DNA of 64,000 nucleotides from Vibrio aphrogenes (GCF_002157735.2 NZ_AP018689.1:1583619-1647618); one strand, 5' to 3'; counted from the first letter of the stretch, positions 47,977 to 58,809 are shown. Made by a program: numbers and translations. The notes: generated from the sequence alone by a model not told the origin.

Positions 47977-49146
47977 TTATTCAGCTCGTTTAAACCCTAA
48001 TTGATACAAAGGTGTCAGTTTTGCGTTGAATTGCGGGGTTGCGGATACGGTGATCGCCGAATACTCACGACGGTCCCAATACTCTTTTCGCATCCGATCA
48101 AACGCTTTTGCTTGTTTTTCGCTGTCTGCTTCATCGATTACACGACGAAACAGCGCATCATCCTGGCGCACATCATAGATCAACTGAGTCAAATTGTGCA
48201 GTAATGCTTGGTTTTTATTATCGTCATCTTGCCAGCCTTGAGCCAAATTAACCGCCGGAATGGGCGCAACCGGTAATAATGATTCAGGATTTGCGCGCAG
48301 CTCTAAGCCAAGAAACTGACAATAACGATTGAAAATGATGGTGGTGCCTCGTGCTTTGCCTTCAAGGCCATATCCTGCGATATGAGGCGTGGCGAAAGTC
48401 AACAAAGGCAGCAAGTCTAAATCCACACACGGTTCTTGTTCAAACACATCTAAGACAGCGCAAAAGCCATCTTGTTTTTGTAAACGTTGCTTTAATGCTC
48501 GATTATCCACCACAGGGCCACGAGCAGCATTCACTAAAATTTGATCGCCACGTAACGAGGCTAACTGCGCCGAACCGATTAAATGATGAGTCGGCCATTC
48601 CCCTGAATTAGTAATAGGAGTATGCAAAGAAATCACATCCGCTTGCTGAAGCAATACCGATAATTCCGTGAAATGACGTGGATCGCCTGCAGCTTGCTTA
48701 GGAGGATCATTGAGTAGAGTTTTCACTCCAATAGCTTGTAAGCATTGTGCTAAATAGCTTCCAACTTGCCCAGCTCCCACAATCCCTACGGTTTTATCGA
48801 ATAAGTGAAAGCCTTGTTGCTGCGCCATAACCAATAACGCACTGATCACGTACTCTGCCACCCCAACCTTGTTACAGCCTGGCGCTGCTGAAAATGCAAT
48901 GCCTTTTTCTGCTAATAAGGCTTGGTCAACATGATCCATGCCCGCTGTCGCCGTCCCAACGAACTTGAGCTTATTGGCTTTCATTAACAGTTGAGCATTT
49001 ACTTTGGTTACCGAACGAATCATCAAGGCATCCACATCCACCAGATCATCTGCACATAGCGTTCGCCCAGGCTTCATTTCTACCTCACCTAATTGGCTAA
49101 ATAAACTTTCGGCATAAGGCATGTTTTCATCAATGACGATTTTCAT
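47977..49146 (-). CDS. pdxB: Erythronate-4-phosphate dehydrogenase PdxB
   Basis: A 389-aa D-2-hydroxyacid dehydrogenase: [22 protein letters not shown] start, Rossmann [16 protein letters not shown], active-site region [11 protein letters not shown] and the catalytic His in [16 protein letters not shown], plus the PdxB-specific C-terminal dimerisation domain. It is the second step of the DXP-dependent pyridoxal phosphate pathway. Between fabB and the asd paralogue. Confidence 0.97.
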   Translation of the reverse strand: MKIVIDENMPYAESLFSQLGEVEMKPGRTLCADDLVDVDALMIRSVTKVNAQLLMKANKLKFVGTATAGMDHVDQALLAEKGIAFSAAPGCNKVGVAEYVISALLVMAQQQGFHLFDKTVGIVGAGQVGSYLAQCLQAIGVKTLLNDPPKQAAGDPRHFTELSVLLQQADVISLHTPITNSGEWPTHHLIGSAQLASLRGDQILVNAARGPVVDNRALKQRLQKQDGFCAVLDVFEQEPCVDLDLLPLLTFATPHIAGYGLEGKARGTTIIFNRYCQFLGLELRANPESLLPVAPIPAVNLAQGWQDDDNKNQALLHNLTQLIYDVRQDDALFRRVIDEADSEKQAKAFDRMRKEYWDRREYSAITVSATPQFNAKLTPLYQLGFKRAE

Positions 49147-49180
49147 TCTGAGATCTCAATAGTGAATAAGGGCCCATAAT

Positions 49181-49216
49181 AAAAAAATCCCCAGCCTAAG
49201 CCGAGGATTTTTTTAT
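49181..49216 (-). terminator. Terminator after fabB
   Basis: A long stem (about 15 bp with G-T pairs, 49181-49195 with 49200-49214) around a 4-base loop, flanked by T7 on the minus strand. Confidence 0.85.
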
Positions 49217-49270
49217 TAAATATTGATAATGCCTAACATCATTGGGATGACCGCTTAAGGCATAAGACCA

Positions 49271-50494
49271 TTACGCTTCGTATTTCTTAATCACAAGCGT
49301 TGCGTTGGTTCCACCGAAGCCAAAGCTGTTTGACATGACCGTCTTCAACTCTTGCTCACGAGGTTCTGTCACGATATCAAGACCTTCTGCTTCAGGGTCA
49401 AGCGTGTCAACGTTGATGCTCGGTGCAATAAAGCCATGCTCAAGCATCAAAGTAGAATAAATCGCTTCATGAACACCCGCTGCACCCAATGCGTGACCTG
49501 TCATCGCTTTAGTTGCAGAAATCGCCGGACATTTGCTATCGCTACCTTTGCCAAAGACTTCTTGAATCGCACCAAGCTCTTTAACATCACCCACAGGTGT
49601 TGATGTACCGTGCGTATTCACATAATCGATCACATCGACATTTTGCATTGCCATCTTCATACAGCGCACTGCGCCTTCACCTGATGGCGCAACCATGTCG
49701 TAACCATCTGATGTTGCGCCATAACCAACGATTTCACCGTAGATTTTTGCGCCGCGAGCTAGAGCATGTTCAAGTTCTTCAATGACCACCATACCGCCGC
49801 CACCAGAGATAACAAAACCGTCACGGTCAGCATCGTAAGTACGAGATGCACGATCAGGGGTTTCGTTGTATTTGGTTGAAAGCGCGCCCATTGCATCAAA
49901 CATCATCGCGGATGACCAATGTAATTCTTCACCACCACCGGCAAAGACTACGTCTTGTTTACCAAGTTGGATAAGTTCTAGAGCGTGACCAATACAGTGT
50001 GCCGATGTTGCACAAGCTGAGCTGATGCTGTAGTTCACACCGCGGATTTTAAATGGCGTCGCAAGACAAGCTGATACCGAAGAAGCCATTGTACGTGGCA
50101 CCATATAAGGCCCAATACGTTTTACGCCTTTTTCGCGTAAGGTATCGACTGAAAGTACTTGGTTTTGAGAAGACACACCGCCTGAACCAGCCACTAAGCC
50201 AGTACGATCGTTAGACACTTGATCTTCAGTTAATTTAGAATCTTCAATCGCTTGCTGCATTGCAAGATAAGCAAAAGAGGCAGTATCACCCATAAAGCGC
50301 ATTTGTTTACGATCGATGTGCTCGCTTGGGTTAATCTTCAATTCACCCCAAACTTGAGAGCGTAGACCAGCTTCTTTAAACTGTTCAGAACCTGTAATGC
50401 CTGATTTACCTGTTTTTAAAGACGCTAATACTTCTTCTACGTTATTACCGATACTAGAGATAATACCTAGACCAGTGATGACGGCTCGTTTCAT
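49271..50494 (-). CDS. fabB: 3-oxoacyl-ACP synthase I (FabB)
   Basis: A 407-aa condensing enzyme with nucleophile Cys161 in [14 protein letters not shown] and catalytic His residues in [11 protein letters not shown] and [10 protein letters not shown]. The E. coli-type start [18 protein letters not shown] identifies FabB rather than FabF. It elongates acyl-ACP and is needed for unsaturated fatty acids. Divergent from mnmC, as in E. coli. Confidence 0.97.
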   Translation of the reverse strand: MKRAVITGLGIISSIGNNVEEVLASLKTGKSGITGSEQFKEAGLRSQVWGELKINPSEHIDRKQMRFMGDTASFAYLAMQQAIEDSKLTEDQVSNDRTGLVAGSGGVSSQNQVLSVDTLREKGVKRIGPYMVPRTMASSVSACLATPFKIRGVNYSISSACATSAHCIGHALELIQLGKQDVVFAGGGEELHWSSAMMFDAMGALSTKYNETPDRASRTYDADRDGFVISGGGGMVVIEELEHALARGAKIYGEIVGYGATSDGYDMVAPSGEGAVRCMKMAMQNVDVIDYVNTHGTSTPVGDVKELGAIQEVFGKGSDSKCPAISATKAMTGHALGAAGVHEAIYSTLMLEHGFIAPSINVDTLDPEAEGLDIVTEPREQELKTVMSNSFGFGGTNATLVIKKYEA

Positions 50495-50800
50495 GTGACG
50501 TTCCTATAATTCAAAAATCGCTTAATGATAACTGACTTCACAATTTAAGTGGTCAGCTTTCCTTTAATACTTATTCTACATGAGCAAAAATTCATCGCTC
50601 TGTATCACTCGATGTCGCTGTAGCTTACTGCCCAGCTTTTCTCTGTGCGTTGATCTTGATCGTCATGCTACAGAAAACGGGCCAATGATAAAACCCAAGC
50701 CATTAAATCGGTAATAAGGCCTTTATAATTCACCGCTTAGCAATGATCACCCCTTACCCTTACTTCATTAAAGTATATAATAGCCCCAAATTGATACAAA
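50495..50800. other. 306-bp divergent region fabB/mnmC
   Basis: No gene. A TGGTCAG half-site at about 50549-50556 is faintly FadR-like, but there is no convincing full operator. Promoters for both genes are expected here. Confidence 0.4.
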
Positions 50801-52852
50801 ATGACAGGTAATATCCGCGTGATTAAAAATGCCCAGCTCGAATGGAATGAATCCGGTACTCCCATTTCCCACCAATTTGATGATGTCTACTTTTCCAACC
50901 AAAACGGTTTAGAAGAAAGTCGTTACGTTTTCATCAAACAAAATCATTTGCTTGAACGTTGGCAAGCAGCACTACAACCACGCTTTGTGATTGCAGAAAC
51001 CGGGTTTGGAACTGGCCTTAACTTTTTAGCCGTTTGGCAAGAATTTGCTGCATTTCGATTGGCTAATCCACAATCGGCGCTTACCCAATTGCACTTTATT
51101 AGCTTCGAGAAATTCCCTGTCCAATTAGATGATTTAATCAAGTCTCATGCGGCTTGGCCAGAGCTGCAACAATACGCCAAAGAATTACAGCAACATTATC
51201 CGCTTGCGATCCCTGAATGCCACCGTTTAGTGTTGGCCGATGGCATGATCACGCTTGATCTTTGGTTTGGAGACATCCACGACTCATTACCTAAGCTTGC
51301 TCAATCTGAACATGGCTTAGTCGATTCGTGGTTCTTAGATGGTTTTGCACCAAGTAAAAATAAAGACATGTGGAATGACGCGCTATTTAATCACATGGCA
51401 AGATTAACCAAGCTTGCAGGAACTTGTGCCACCTTTACCGCTGCCGGCTTTGTTCGTCGCGGTTTAATCGAAGCAGGCTTTGACATGAAAAAAGTCAAAG
51501 GATTTGGCACCAAACGCGAAATGATCGCCGGCCAACTAATGAGCCTTAAAGCGCAATCAACCTATGCACCGTGGTTACCTCGCTTCCCATTAGAATCGGA
51601 ATCAACACACCCATCTATTGCTATCATTGGTGGCGGCATTGCCAGCGCGACATTAGCGTTAGCGCTGCATCGTCGAGGCCATCACATTAACCTTTATTGT
51701 GAAGATGATAAGCCCGCTTTAGGCGCTTCAGGCAACCGCCAAGGTGCTTTGTATCCATTAATTGCTGAACCTGGCTCCGCATTAAATCGATTCTTTGCCC
51801 CGGCCTTTTTATTTGCTCGTCAACTGGTTCAACAAGCTTCTCAAGCGCTTGAGTTTGATCATCAATTTTGTGGCGTGACCCAATTAGCTTGGAGTGATAA
51901 AGCCAAAAGTAAGCTGGATAAAATGTTACTCAATGAATATCCAGACCAATTGCTAACCGCTTTAGATAGTGAACACACCGCCAAGACTATCGGCCTAGAT
52001 ATGGATTTAGAGAGCATCCATTACCCGTTAGGAGGTTGGTTATGCCCTCAGCAACTGACGCAAGCGTTAATTTATGAGTTGGAAAAACAGCCAAATGTCC
52101 AAGTACAGTTTAATACTCGTATTGAGGCGTTATCATTCCATCCCGAAGAGCGTCAATGGACTTTACAAGCATCAGAGGCTTCCTTTACCCATAGCGCCGT
52201 TGTTGTCGCCAATGGTCATCAATTTTCCCGCTTCAAACAATTGAGCGCCATTGCGGCCACTCCCGTTAAAGGACAAGTGAGCCATATTCCGACCACGGAT
52301 ACCCTCAGTAAATTAAACACGGTTTTATGCTATGACGGTTATATGACGCCACAAAACGTTAATAATGGACATCACTGTATTGGGGCTAGTTATGATCGCA
52401 GTCATATCGATGCGCATTTTGATCCTGAAGCTCAGGTGAGCAATGGTAAACGCTTACAAGATTGCATTCCTAACCAAGCTTGGGTGAATGAGGTTGATAC
52501 TTCCGGTAACCTTTCTCGACAAGGCATTCGTAGTGTCACCCGTGATCACCTTCCTTTCGTAGGTAATGTCTTCCAATTTGAGCCAGTTGTCGAAAGTTAT
52601 GCTCAATTAGACCCTCAAATTCTACGTAAGCATTCAGAGCTCATGCCTAATATTCCGCATTATCCAAATTTATTTTGTATGGTAGGCCTAGGTGCGCGCG
52701 GACTTTGCTCTGCACCATTACTTGCCGAAGTACTGGCATCACAAATCTCGGGTGATCCACTTCCGTTACCATTAGAAGTATTAGAAAAAATTCATCCGGC
52801 GAGAATGTGGGTAAGAAAAATGCTCAAAGGTCGCCCCATTACCGAGGAGTAA
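50801..52852 (+). CDS. mnmC: Bifunctional tRNA modification enzyme MnmC
   Basis: A 683-aa protein. The N-terminal SAM methyltransferase (MnmC2) has [17 protein letters not shown] and [18 protein letters not shown]. The C-terminal FAD oxidase (MnmC1) starts near [21 protein letters not shown], with [13 protein letters not shown]. It converts cmnm5(s2)U to nm5(s2)U and then mnm5(s2)U in tRNA wobble positions. The ATG start matches the E. coli N-terminal length; a GTG at 50819 with CAGGT upstream is an alternative. The 3' end abuts a dispersed repeat. Confidence 0.96.
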   Translation: MTGNIRVIKNAQLEWNESGTPISHQFDDVYFSNQNGLEESRYVFIKQNHLLERWQAALQPRFVIAETGFGTGLNFLAVWQEFAAFRLANPQSALTQLHFISFEKFPVQLDDLIKSHAAWPELQQYAKELQQHYPLAIPECHRLVLADGMITLDLWFGDIHDSLPKLAQSEHGLVDSWFLDGFAPSKNKDMWNDALFNHMARLTKLAGTCATFTAAGFVRRGLIEAGFDMKKVKGFGTKREMIAGQLMSLKAQSTYAPWLPRFPLESESTHPSIAIIGGGIASATLALALHRRGHHINLYCEDDKPALGASGNRQGALYPLIAEPGSALNRFFAPAFLFARQLVQQASQALEFDHQFCGVTQLAWSDKAKSKLDKMLLNEYPDQLLTALDSEHTAKTIGLDMDLESIHYPLGGWLCPQQLTQALIYELEKQPNVQVQFNTRIEALSFHPEERQWTLQASEASFTHSAVVVANGHQFSRFKQLSAIAATPVKGQVSHIPTTDTLSKLNTVLCYDGYMTPQNVNNGHHCIGASYDRSHIDAHFDPEAQVSNGKRLQDCIPNQAWVNEVDTSGNLSRQGIRSVTRDHLPFVGNVFQFEPVVESYAQLDPQILRKHSELMPNIPHYPNLFCMVGLGARGLCSAPLLAEVLASQISGDPLPLPLEVLEKIHPARMWVRKMLKGRPITEE

Positions 52853-52855
52853 TAC

Positions 52856-52902
52856 CATTAATCGTACTCATTATCTGACCATCTAATTCATGTGATTGGT
52901 AT
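52856..52902 (-). repeat. Dispersed repeat family A, full copy 1
   Basis: 47 bp, reverse complement of the copy at 58763-58809 with about four to five differences, starting three bases after the mnmC stop. The adjoining TAGTGTGATTGATATAA looks like a further partial unit. Confidence 0.85.
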
Positions 52903-52923
52903 AATTAGTGTGATTGATATAAT

Positions 52924-52960
52924 AAAAAACGGGATGAGCTTACCGCGCATCCCGTTTTTT
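52924..52960. terminator. Bidirectional terminator mnmC/flavin reductase gene
   Basis: A perfect 13-bp stem AAAAAACGGGATG/CATCCCGTTTTTT (52924-52936 with 52948-52960). Confidence 0.88.
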
Positions 52961-52980
52961 ATTAATTCAATAACTGAGAG

Positions 52981-53508
52981 TTAGGCATTTAATGTTGCGG
53001 CGGCTTGCGCTAATTTTGTCGCTATTTTTTCATCCGTTACTTGTCCTTTTTCCATATCGAACACATCATAAAAGCTAGGTACAGATACCGAAGCTTTAAC
53101 ATCTGCATGAAAAAAAGCACCCGAATTAACCGCTTGAGCTAAAACACTCTGTGCGCCACCAGGACCTGGGCTAGTCGAAAGATAAACCACCGGTTTGTGA
53201 GCAAACATTTGTTGATTAATTCTTGAAGCCCAGTCGAATAAGTTTTTATAGGCAGCAGTATAAGTACCATTATGTTCTGCTAAAGAAATCACAAAAGCAT
53301 CGGCACTTTCTAACTTTTTAAAATAAGCCTGAGCACCTTCTGGGCGACCCACTTCTTTTTCTGTATCTTCACTGAACATAGGCACGGGAAAGTCGTTCAA
53401 ATCCAACACTTCCACTTCAGCACCTTTCACTAAATTTGCCGTATAAGTCGCTAAAGCACGATTAATTGAGTGAAAGCTAGTGCTCGCACCAAAGGCAATA
53501 ATTTTCAT
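52981..53508 (-). CDS. NADPH-dependent FMN reductase family protein
   Basis: A 175-aa flavodoxin-fold protein: IIAFGASTSFHSINRALATYTA (phosphate-binding loop), FVISLAEHNGTYTAAYKNLFDWASR and VVYLSTSPGPGGAQSVLA. Such NAD(P)H:flavin/quinone reductases (ChrR/YieF-like) act on quinones, chromate or azo compounds; the real substrate is unknown. It is not part of the E. coli mnmC-aroC block, so it is a local addition. Single gene with a shared terminator. Confidence 0.87.
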   Translation of the reverse strand: MKIIAFGASTSFHSINRALATYTANLVKGAEVEVLDLNDFPVPMFSEDTEKEVGRPEGAQAYFKKLESADAFVISLAEHNGTYTAAYKNLFDWASRINQQMFAHKPVVYLSTSPGPGGAQSVLAQAVNSGAFFHADVKASVSVPSFYDVFDMEKGQVTDEKIATKLAQAAATLNA

Positions 53509-53638
53509 AAAAACTCCAAATTTTAATCACTAACGATGGATTAACTGTACTCAGTTTATTTCCCTATTAACACCCAAACGCTTTTATCAAGTTGTTCAAA
53601 AATTTAGAATAAAGTCAAGAAAAGATGTTAATTGCATG

Positions 53639-53896
53639 TTAACCGTTCAACCTGTCCCACATTTTTGCCACAATCACTTGGTCTGATGGTTTCAATTCAC
53701 TACGAGCTTCATCCAAACTGGTTTGAATCTTTTGCTTAAAGATCTCTACATCTTCGATCCCTTCCAATTCACAATCTGCTGCCGCTAATGAAATATGACC
53801 ACGCAAATAACCACCAGCAAACAGCTCATCGTCTGAAGCAGTCGCTACTGTGGCATCAATGGATTCCAATAAGGCTTCTTCTAATTCAAGTATCAT
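53639..53896 (-). CDS. yfcL: YfcL family protein
   Basis: An 85-aa acidic protein with the YfcL pattern LESIDATVATASDDELFAGGYLRGHISLAAADCELEG. Function unknown. It lies 77 bp downstream of epmC on the same strand, as in E. coli (epmC-yfcL-mnmC neighbourhood). Confidence 0.92.
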   Translation of the reverse strand: MILELEEALLESIDATVATASDDELFAGGYLRGHISLAAADCELEGIEDVEIFKQKIQTSLDEARSELKPSDQVIVAKMWDRLNG

Positions 53897-53973
53897 TTTA
53901 TTTTCTCTATTCCTTTAACGGTTTAAGCCACAATATGATTCAATTAACAATATGATTTAATTAACAATAAGAT

Positions 53974-54522
53974 TTAAGCAACGATAAATTGCTCAGCACT
54001 TAATGGTGGCACTTGATAATATTCACGCAATGACTCCGACAACATCGCTACTCGAGGCGGAAGTCCTTGTTGCAAAATAGTGACCACTTCTTGTTTCACT
54101 TTTTGCATAAAGCCTAAACGGTCTGGCTCAAAATCACCATTTAAATTATCGCAACTGACCGAAAATGGAAAACCGGCACTCATTGACAATATCCATTCAT
54201 AAGCTTGTGGCCGAATTTCAACTTTTTCAAATTCCGCTTGAACCTGTGCCGTTCGACCATCCGGTTCATACCAATAGCCAAAATCTTCTAATAAACGGCG
54301 TTGTGGTCCAGCCACGCACCAGTGAGCGATCTCATGCATCGCTGAAGCAAAAAAGCCGTGAGCAAAGACAATACGATGATAAGGCGTTTTTTCATCTGCA
54401 GGTAAATAGATAGGTTCATCATCACCGCGAACTAAACGAGTATTGTAGTCGGCAAAAAAAGTTTGATTGAAAATAGCAATAATATCTTCAGGTGTATGTG
54501 TTTGTAACGGCATTGTATTCAT
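53974..54522 (-). CDS. epmC: Elongation factor P hydroxylase EpmC
   Basis: About 182 aa from the ATG at 54522, the E. coli YfcM/EpmC length; the frame also opens at a TTG at 54543 without support. Conserved stretches are NTRLVRGDDEPIYLPAD, the metal-binding HEIAHWCVAGPQRR, DFGYWYEPDGRT and VSCDNLNGDFEPDRLGF. It hydroxylates the beta-lysyl-lysine of EF-P. No good Shine-Dalgarno sequence is visible. Confidence 0.94.
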   Translation of the reverse strand: MNTMPLQTHTPEDIIAIFNQTFFADYNTRLVRGDDEPIYLPADEKTPYHRIVFAHGFFASAMHEIAHWCVAGPQRRLLEDFGYWYEPDGRTAQVQAEFEKVEIRPQAYEWILSMSAGFPFSVSCDNLNGDFEPDRLGFMQKVKQEVVTILQQGLPPRVAMLSESLREYYQVPPLSAEQFIVA

Positions 54523-54742
54523 GAATAATAACGATAATAACAATTAATAGGTGGCTATTGTCCTTTCTTTTATTAGTCAGGTAAAGCTTCCATAACAGGC
54601 AATATCAAGGAGATGAGTTATTCTCAACGAGCCCATAACATTCAGATTAGTTTTTCTAATCTTCTAAGCTTAAAAAGCACGATAATTTTCATTCGCAATA
54701 AATAGTGATCCACTCTACAATCTCGCCTAATTTATAAATGAA

Positions 54743-55399
54743 ATGGTACAGTCTTCCATGTTGTTAAGTATTATTTACGTTATTGGCATTACTGCTGAAG
54801 CGATGACCGGTGCATTAAGTGCTGGACGCAGAAATATGGATTGGTTTGGTGTGATGCTAGTTGCTAGTGCAACGGCAATTGGCGGCGGCAGTGTGCGCGA
54901 CATTATTTTAGGGAACTACCCTCTAACTTGGGTAAAGCACCCTGAGTATTTACTCATTACTTGTGTAGCAGGAATTTTAACGACCTGGGTTGCAAAATGG
55001 GTAGTAAAATTCCATGGTATTTTTATTCGCCTAGACGCCTTAGGGTTAGCGGCTTTTAGTGTTATTGGCTGCCAAGTGGGTATCAATATGGGGCTGCATC
55101 CAGGGATCTGTCTGGTTGCTGCTATCGTGACAGGTGTCTCTGGTGGTTTATTGCGCGATCTCATTTGTCGTCAAGCGCCACTTGTTTTGCATCAAGACTT
55201 ATACGCCTCGGTAGCTTTAGTCGTCGCGGCCTTGTACTTAGCTTTATTGCATTTTGGCTTTAATGAGATAGCAACCGTGAGCTCCTTAATTGTTGGTTAT
55301 GTTATGCGTATGGCATCCGTGCGTTTTAAATGGCGATTACCGACGTTTTGTTTAATCGACAACTCAGACAACAATTCAGAGTCAACCGTCAAACATTAA
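54743..55399 (+). CDS. TRIC cation-channel family membrane protein
   Basis: A 218-aa protein with two YadS/TRIC repeats of three membrane spans each: AEAMTGALSAGRRNMDWFGV, ATAIGGGSVRDIILGNYPLTWV, then VSGGLLRDLICRQAPLVL. The GGG-VRD and GG-LRD motifs are the family hallmark. Prokaryotic TRIC proteins form trimeric cation channels; ion and role here are unknown. In E. coli this slot holds yfcA, so the gene is a local replacement. The start may be 15 bp later (MLLSIIYVIG). A hairpin follows. Confidence 0.9.
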   Translation: MVQSSMLLSIIYVIGITAEAMTGALSAGRRNMDWFGVMLVASATAIGGGSVRDIILGNYPLTWVKHPEYLLITCVAGILTTWVAKWVVKFHGIFIRLDALGLAAFSVIGCQVGINMGLHPGICLVAAIVTGVSGGLLRDLICRQAPLVLHQDLYASVALVVAALYLALLHFGFNEIATVSSLIVGYVMRMASVRFKWRLPTFCLIDNSDNNSESTVKH

Positions 55400-55412
55400 C
55401 TCAGCCTTCTTA

Positions 55413-55460
55413 AGAAACGAACTTTGATGATGTATCGAAAGTTCGTTTCTCTATTTTCTT
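55413..55460 (+). terminator. Terminator after the TRIC gene
   Basis: A perfect 13-bp stem (55413-55425 with 55438-55450), then the T-rich CTATTTTCTTT. Confidence 0.75.
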
Positions 55461-55583
55461 TATGTCAAAGAGTTCTTTACGTCACAGAGCTCAAAGCACA
55501 ATGTCACTTTGACCAATAATCGTATCCATAATGGTAGCTTATGCGCTACACCCACCATCAAATGATAAGAACAATATTGCACT

Positions 55584-55612
55584 AAAAAAGCCGTGGAATT
55601 ACCACAGCCTTT
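55584..55612 (-). terminator. Terminator after aroC
   Basis: A minus-strand stem of about 10 bp with two G-T pairs (AAGGCTGTGG/CCACGGCTTT) and T6. Confidence 0.8.
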
Positions 55613-55691
55613 CATTTACCTCTATCAAGAGCAGTCACTCACCGAAAATGAATCTTGGATAGAATAAAAACAAAAAATGCAGTTAAACCCA

Positions 55692-56777
55692 TTAAATCTT
55701 CGGCGTTTGCGTTGTCACCCCATGATTTTGACCACGGTGGCGCAATAAGTGATCCATTAAAACAATGGCTAACATCGCCTCTGCAATTGGAACCGCACGA
55801 ATACCGACACATGGGTCATGACGTCCTTTGGTGATAAGTGACGTGGACTCCCCTTGTCGATTAATTGTTTCACCAGGAACCGTAATGCTTGAGGTGGGCT
55901 TTAAAGCAATGTTGGCCACAATATCTTGACCAGAAGAAATGCCCCCTAAAATGCCACCTGCATGGTTAGATTTAAAACCTTGTGGGGTCATTTCATCACG
56001 ATGTTGGCTACCTTTTTGCGTGGCGACGTCAAAACCATCACCAATTTCAACACCTTTTACTGCATTTATTCCCATAAGTGCATGAGCAATATCAGCATCT
56101 AAGCGATCAAAAATCGGCTCACCTAAACCGACTGGCACATTGGTTGCTACTACTGAAAGCTTGGCCCCTATCGAATCACCTTGTTTTTTCAGATCACGAA
56201 TTAGCTCGTCTAAGGCGGCAACCTTATCGACATCTGGACAGAAAAATGGGTTATTTTCAATTTCATCCCAATCGACTTTATCTATAGTCACATCGCCCAT
56301 TTGGGATAAATAAGCCCGGATTTCAATGCCAAACTCTTGCTTTAAATACTTCTTCGCAATGCCCCCAGCCGCCACTCTCATTGCGGTTTCACGTGCAGAA
56401 GAACGGCCACCACCGCGGTAATCACGCACACCGTATTTTTGGTGATAAGTGTAATCTGCATGGCCTGGGCGGAATTTGTCCATGATTTCAGAATAGTCTT
56501 TAGAGCGCTGATCCGTATTCTTGATCAACAGACCAATTGACGTTCCTGTTGTCACGCCTTCAAATACACCCGATAAAATCTCAACTTCATCCGGTTCCCG
56601 ACGCGCCGTTGTATAACGAGATGTTCCTGGACGTCTGCGATCAAGATCTTGTTGTAAGTCTTGTTCAGAAATCTCAAGCCCTGGAGGGCAACCATCCACA
56701 ATGCACCCGAGTGCTTTTCCGTGGCTTTCACCAAACGTGGTTACTCGAAAATGCTGACCAATACTATTCCCTGCCAT
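55692..56777 (-). CDS. aroC: Chorismate synthase
   Basis: A 361-aa Aro[81 protein letters not shown] and [12 protein letters not shown]. An FMN-dependent enzyme making chorismate from EPSP, the end of the shikimate pathway. In the conserved order prmB-aroC; mepA, next to aroC in E. coli, is absent here. Confidence 0.98.
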   Translation of the reverse strand: MAGNSIGQHFRVTTFGESHGKALGCIVDGCPPGLEISEQDLQQDLDRRRPGTSRYTTARREPDEVEILSGVFEGVTTGTSIGLLIKNTDQRSKDYSEIMDKFRPGHADYTYHQKYGVRDYRGGGRSSARETAMRVAAGGIAKKYLKQEFGIEIRAYLSQMGDVTIDKVDWDEIENNPFFCPDVDKVAALDELIRDLKKQGDSIGAKLSVVATNVPVGLGEPIFDRLDADIAHALMGINAVKGVEIGDGFDVATQKGSQHRDEMTPQGFKSNHAGGILGGISSGQDIVANIALKPTSSITVPGETINRQGESTSLITKGRHDPCVGIRAVPIAEAMLAIVLMDHLLRHRGQNHGVTTQTPKI

Positions 56778-56819
56778 GAATCCCTCTTATCGATATCTCT
56801 AATCGTGTTTCAATTTCAT

Positions 56820-56878
56820 AGTTAGCCTCAACTGCGGTATTGATTAACTTCTAATTATCCGCAGCTGAGGTTAGTTAG
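56820..56878. repeat. Family B repeat, inverted pair upstream of aroC
   Basis: AGTTAGCCTCAACTGCGG and its inverted partner CCGCAGCTGAGGTTAGTTAG are separated by about 20 bp. Arm order is opposite to that of the palindrome at 46803-46843. Confidence 0.75.
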
Positions 56879-57042
56879 CTTAAGTGTACCGTTAATTACA
56901 CCGTTGCTTTCAATAGCACAATAACTGTCTATTACTATAATGACTGTCTATTATTACAATGATTTTCTATACCTGACTAGATAGTGTCTTTAAGCCTTTA
57001 GCTTGTAAACCCTATTTGAGAAAATAATCGCCTTATTATAAA

Positions 57043-57076
57043 CAAAAATGCCAACCTCGTATGAGATTGGCATTGT
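57043..57076 (-). terminator. Terminator after prmB
   Basis: A minus-strand 11-bp stem ATGCCAATCTC/GAGGTTGGCAT with one G-T pair, followed by T5. Confidence 0.83.
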
Positions 57077-57129
57077 CTTAAAAGCCCATTTAAAAAACCT
57101 AGCTTAGATATGATACGCAGGTTATCTCA

Positions 57130-58062
57130 TTATCTTTTGTAAATTGAAAAATCCGCCGCGTGCTCAACTAATTGCTCACGAGTAAGCAAGAATACGCCAT
57201 GGCCACCATTTTCAAATTCTAACCAAGTAAATGGAATATGTGAGTATTGCTCCATCACATGCACCATCGAGTTGCCAACTTCACAGATCAAAATACCATC
57301 ATCGGTTAAATAATCAGGGGCATCGGCAAGAATACGTCGCATCAATTTAAGCCCATCAGTTCCCGCTGCAAGGCCAAGCTCCGGTTCATGTTTAAACTCT
57401 TCCGGCAAACTGTCCATATCTTCTTGATCCACATAAGGCGGATTGGTCACGATGATGTTGTATTTATCTTGTGGAATATCGTTAAAAAGATCAGAACGAA
57501 GTGGGAACACTTGTTGCTCTAAACCATGATCGGCAATATTTCTCTCCGCAACCTGTAATGCATCCACAGAAATGTCCACGGCATCAACTTCAGCATTTTC
57601 AAAGGCGTAGGCACAAGCAATTGCGATACAACCACTGCCGGTACATAAATCCATAATGCGAGTCGGTTGCTCTGTTATCCATGGCTGGAATTGTTGCTGA
57701 ATCAACTCACCAATCGGCGAACGAGGCACTAAAACACGCTCATCGACATAAAACTCTAAGCCGCAGAACCAGGCTTTATTGGTTAAATATGCTGTTGGTG
57801 TACGTTCATTTATACGCTGAATCACACGTTCAACAATACGCATGCGCTCGCTGGTGATAAGGCGTGAATTTAATACGTGTGGAGGAATATCAATCGGTAA
57901 ATATAAAGTTGGTAGGATCAATTGTACGGCTTCATCCCAAGAATTATCCGTGCCATGACCATAAAATAATCCCGCGGCATTAAATCGGCTAACCGTCCAA
58001 CGGATCATATCTTGAAGGGTATGCAGTTCTGATACCGCTTCATCTATAAAAATTTTATCCAA
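57130..58062 (-). CDS. prmB: Ribosomal protein L3 glutamine methyltransferase PrmB
   Basis: 310 aa, the E. coli length, when started at a TTG at 58062 ([14 protein letters not shown]. coli MDKIFVDEAVNEL). GGAGG sits five bases before this TTG, which supports it over an upstream in-frame ATG at 58104 that would place the Shine-Dalgarno inside the gene. The SAM site is [14 protein letters not shown] and the catalytic motif NPPYVD. It methylates a Gln of ribosomal protein L3. Divergent from smrB as in E. coli. Confidence 0.95.
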   Translation of the reverse strand: MDKIFIDEAVSELHTLQDMIRWTVSRFNAAGLFYGHGTDNSWDEAVQLILPTLYLPIDIPPHVLNSRLITSERMRIVERVIQRINERTPTAYLTNKAWFCGLEFYVDERVLVPRSPIGELIQQQFQPWITEQPTRIMDLCTGSGCIAIACAYAFENAEVDAVDISVDALQVAERNIADHGLEQQVFPLRSDLFNDIPQDKYNIIVTNPPYVDQEDMDSLPEEFKHEPELGLAAGTDGLKLMRRILADAPDYLTDDGILICEVGNSMVHVMEQYSHIPFTWLEFENGGHGVFLLTREQLVEHAADFSIYKR

Positions 58063-58179
58063 GAGTGCCTCCACATGGCTTTTAGCTAAAATACATCCTG
58101 ACACGACAAACCGATAAGGAAACTCGCATCTTAACTAATCTTAAGGTTACAATACCGCCCTTACTGTAAAGGATCTATC

Positions 58180-58710
58180 ATGAGCGAGAAAGACTTCAAT
58201 AACGAAGACGACTTTGCGCTATTTCAACAAGAAATGAAGGGCGTTAAAAAGTTGTCACAGGATACCATAATCCAACAACCGAAAAAGAATTTACATCAAA
58301 AAGAGATTCGTCGCACCTTCCGTGAAGCCAAAGATAACGAGTTTTATTTTTCCGATGAGTTTGTCCCGCTATTAAGTGATGAAGGTCCAACCCGATACGC
58401 TCGTGATGATGTATCTAAATACGAATTAAAGCGTTTACGTCGCGGTGTTTATGTCCCTGACGTATATTTAGATCTCCATGGTATGACTCAAATGGAAGCA
58501 AAGCGAGAGTTAGGTGCCATGATTGCGCACTGTGTCAAAGAAGGGGTGGCTTGCGCGAGCGTCATGCACGGTATTGGCAAACATATTTTAAAACAAAAAG
58601 TCCCTTTATGGTTGGCGCAACACCCTGATGTTATGGCTTATCATCAAGCACCACTTGAATTTGGAGGCAATGGCGCGCTCTTAGTGCTTATCACAATTCC
58701 AGAAAAATAA
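58180..58710 (+). CDS. smrB: Ribosome-rescue endonuclease SmrB
   Basis: A 176-aa protein with an N-terminal extension and a C-terminal Smr domain: DLHGMTQMEAKRELG, the signature MHGIGKHILKQKVPLWL, and GNGALLVLI. In E. coli SmrB cuts mRNA at collided ribosomes. AAGGAT precedes the ATG. A terminator lies about 140 bp downstream, behind a dispersed repeat. Confidence 0.94.
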   Translation: MSEKDFNNEDDFALFQQEMKGVKKLSQDTIIQQPKKNLHQKEIRRTFREAKDNEFYFSDEFVPLLSDEGPTRYARDDVSKYELKRLRRGVYVPDVYLDLHGMTQMEAKRELGAMIAHCVKEGVACASVMHGIGKHILKQKVPLWLAQHPDVMAYHQAPLEFGGNGALLVLITIPEK

Positions 58711-58762
58711 CGCCTTTCTATTGTCCTCTTATTGACTTAACACCTGCCCTCTGCGCCACTTT

Positions 58763-58809
58763 ATACCAATCACATTAATTAGATGGTCAGATAGTGAGTA
58801 AGATTGATG
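58763..58809 (+). repeat. Dispersed repeat family A, full copy 2
   Basis: 47 bp beginning ATACCAATCACATTAATTAG, then ATGGTCAGATAGTGAG; related copies are at 52856-52902 (inverted) and 4996-5026 (partial). Confidence 0.85.

Larger units (their letters stand above)
56778..57129. other. 352-bp gene-free stretch between prmB and aroC
   Basis: It holds the inverted pair of family B repeats (56820-56878), several TGTCTATTA/CTATTACAATGA-like direct repeats near 56926-56965 and the prmB terminator. No gene. Confidence 0.6.

Noticed and set aside
50549-50562. Possible FadR/FabR site before fabB
   Set aside because: Only the half-site TGGTCAG is present, without the symmetric partner.
54614-54706. 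30-codon ORF beginning MSYSQRAHN next to AAGGAG
   Set aside because: The AAGGAG abuts the ATG with no spacer, and the product looks random.
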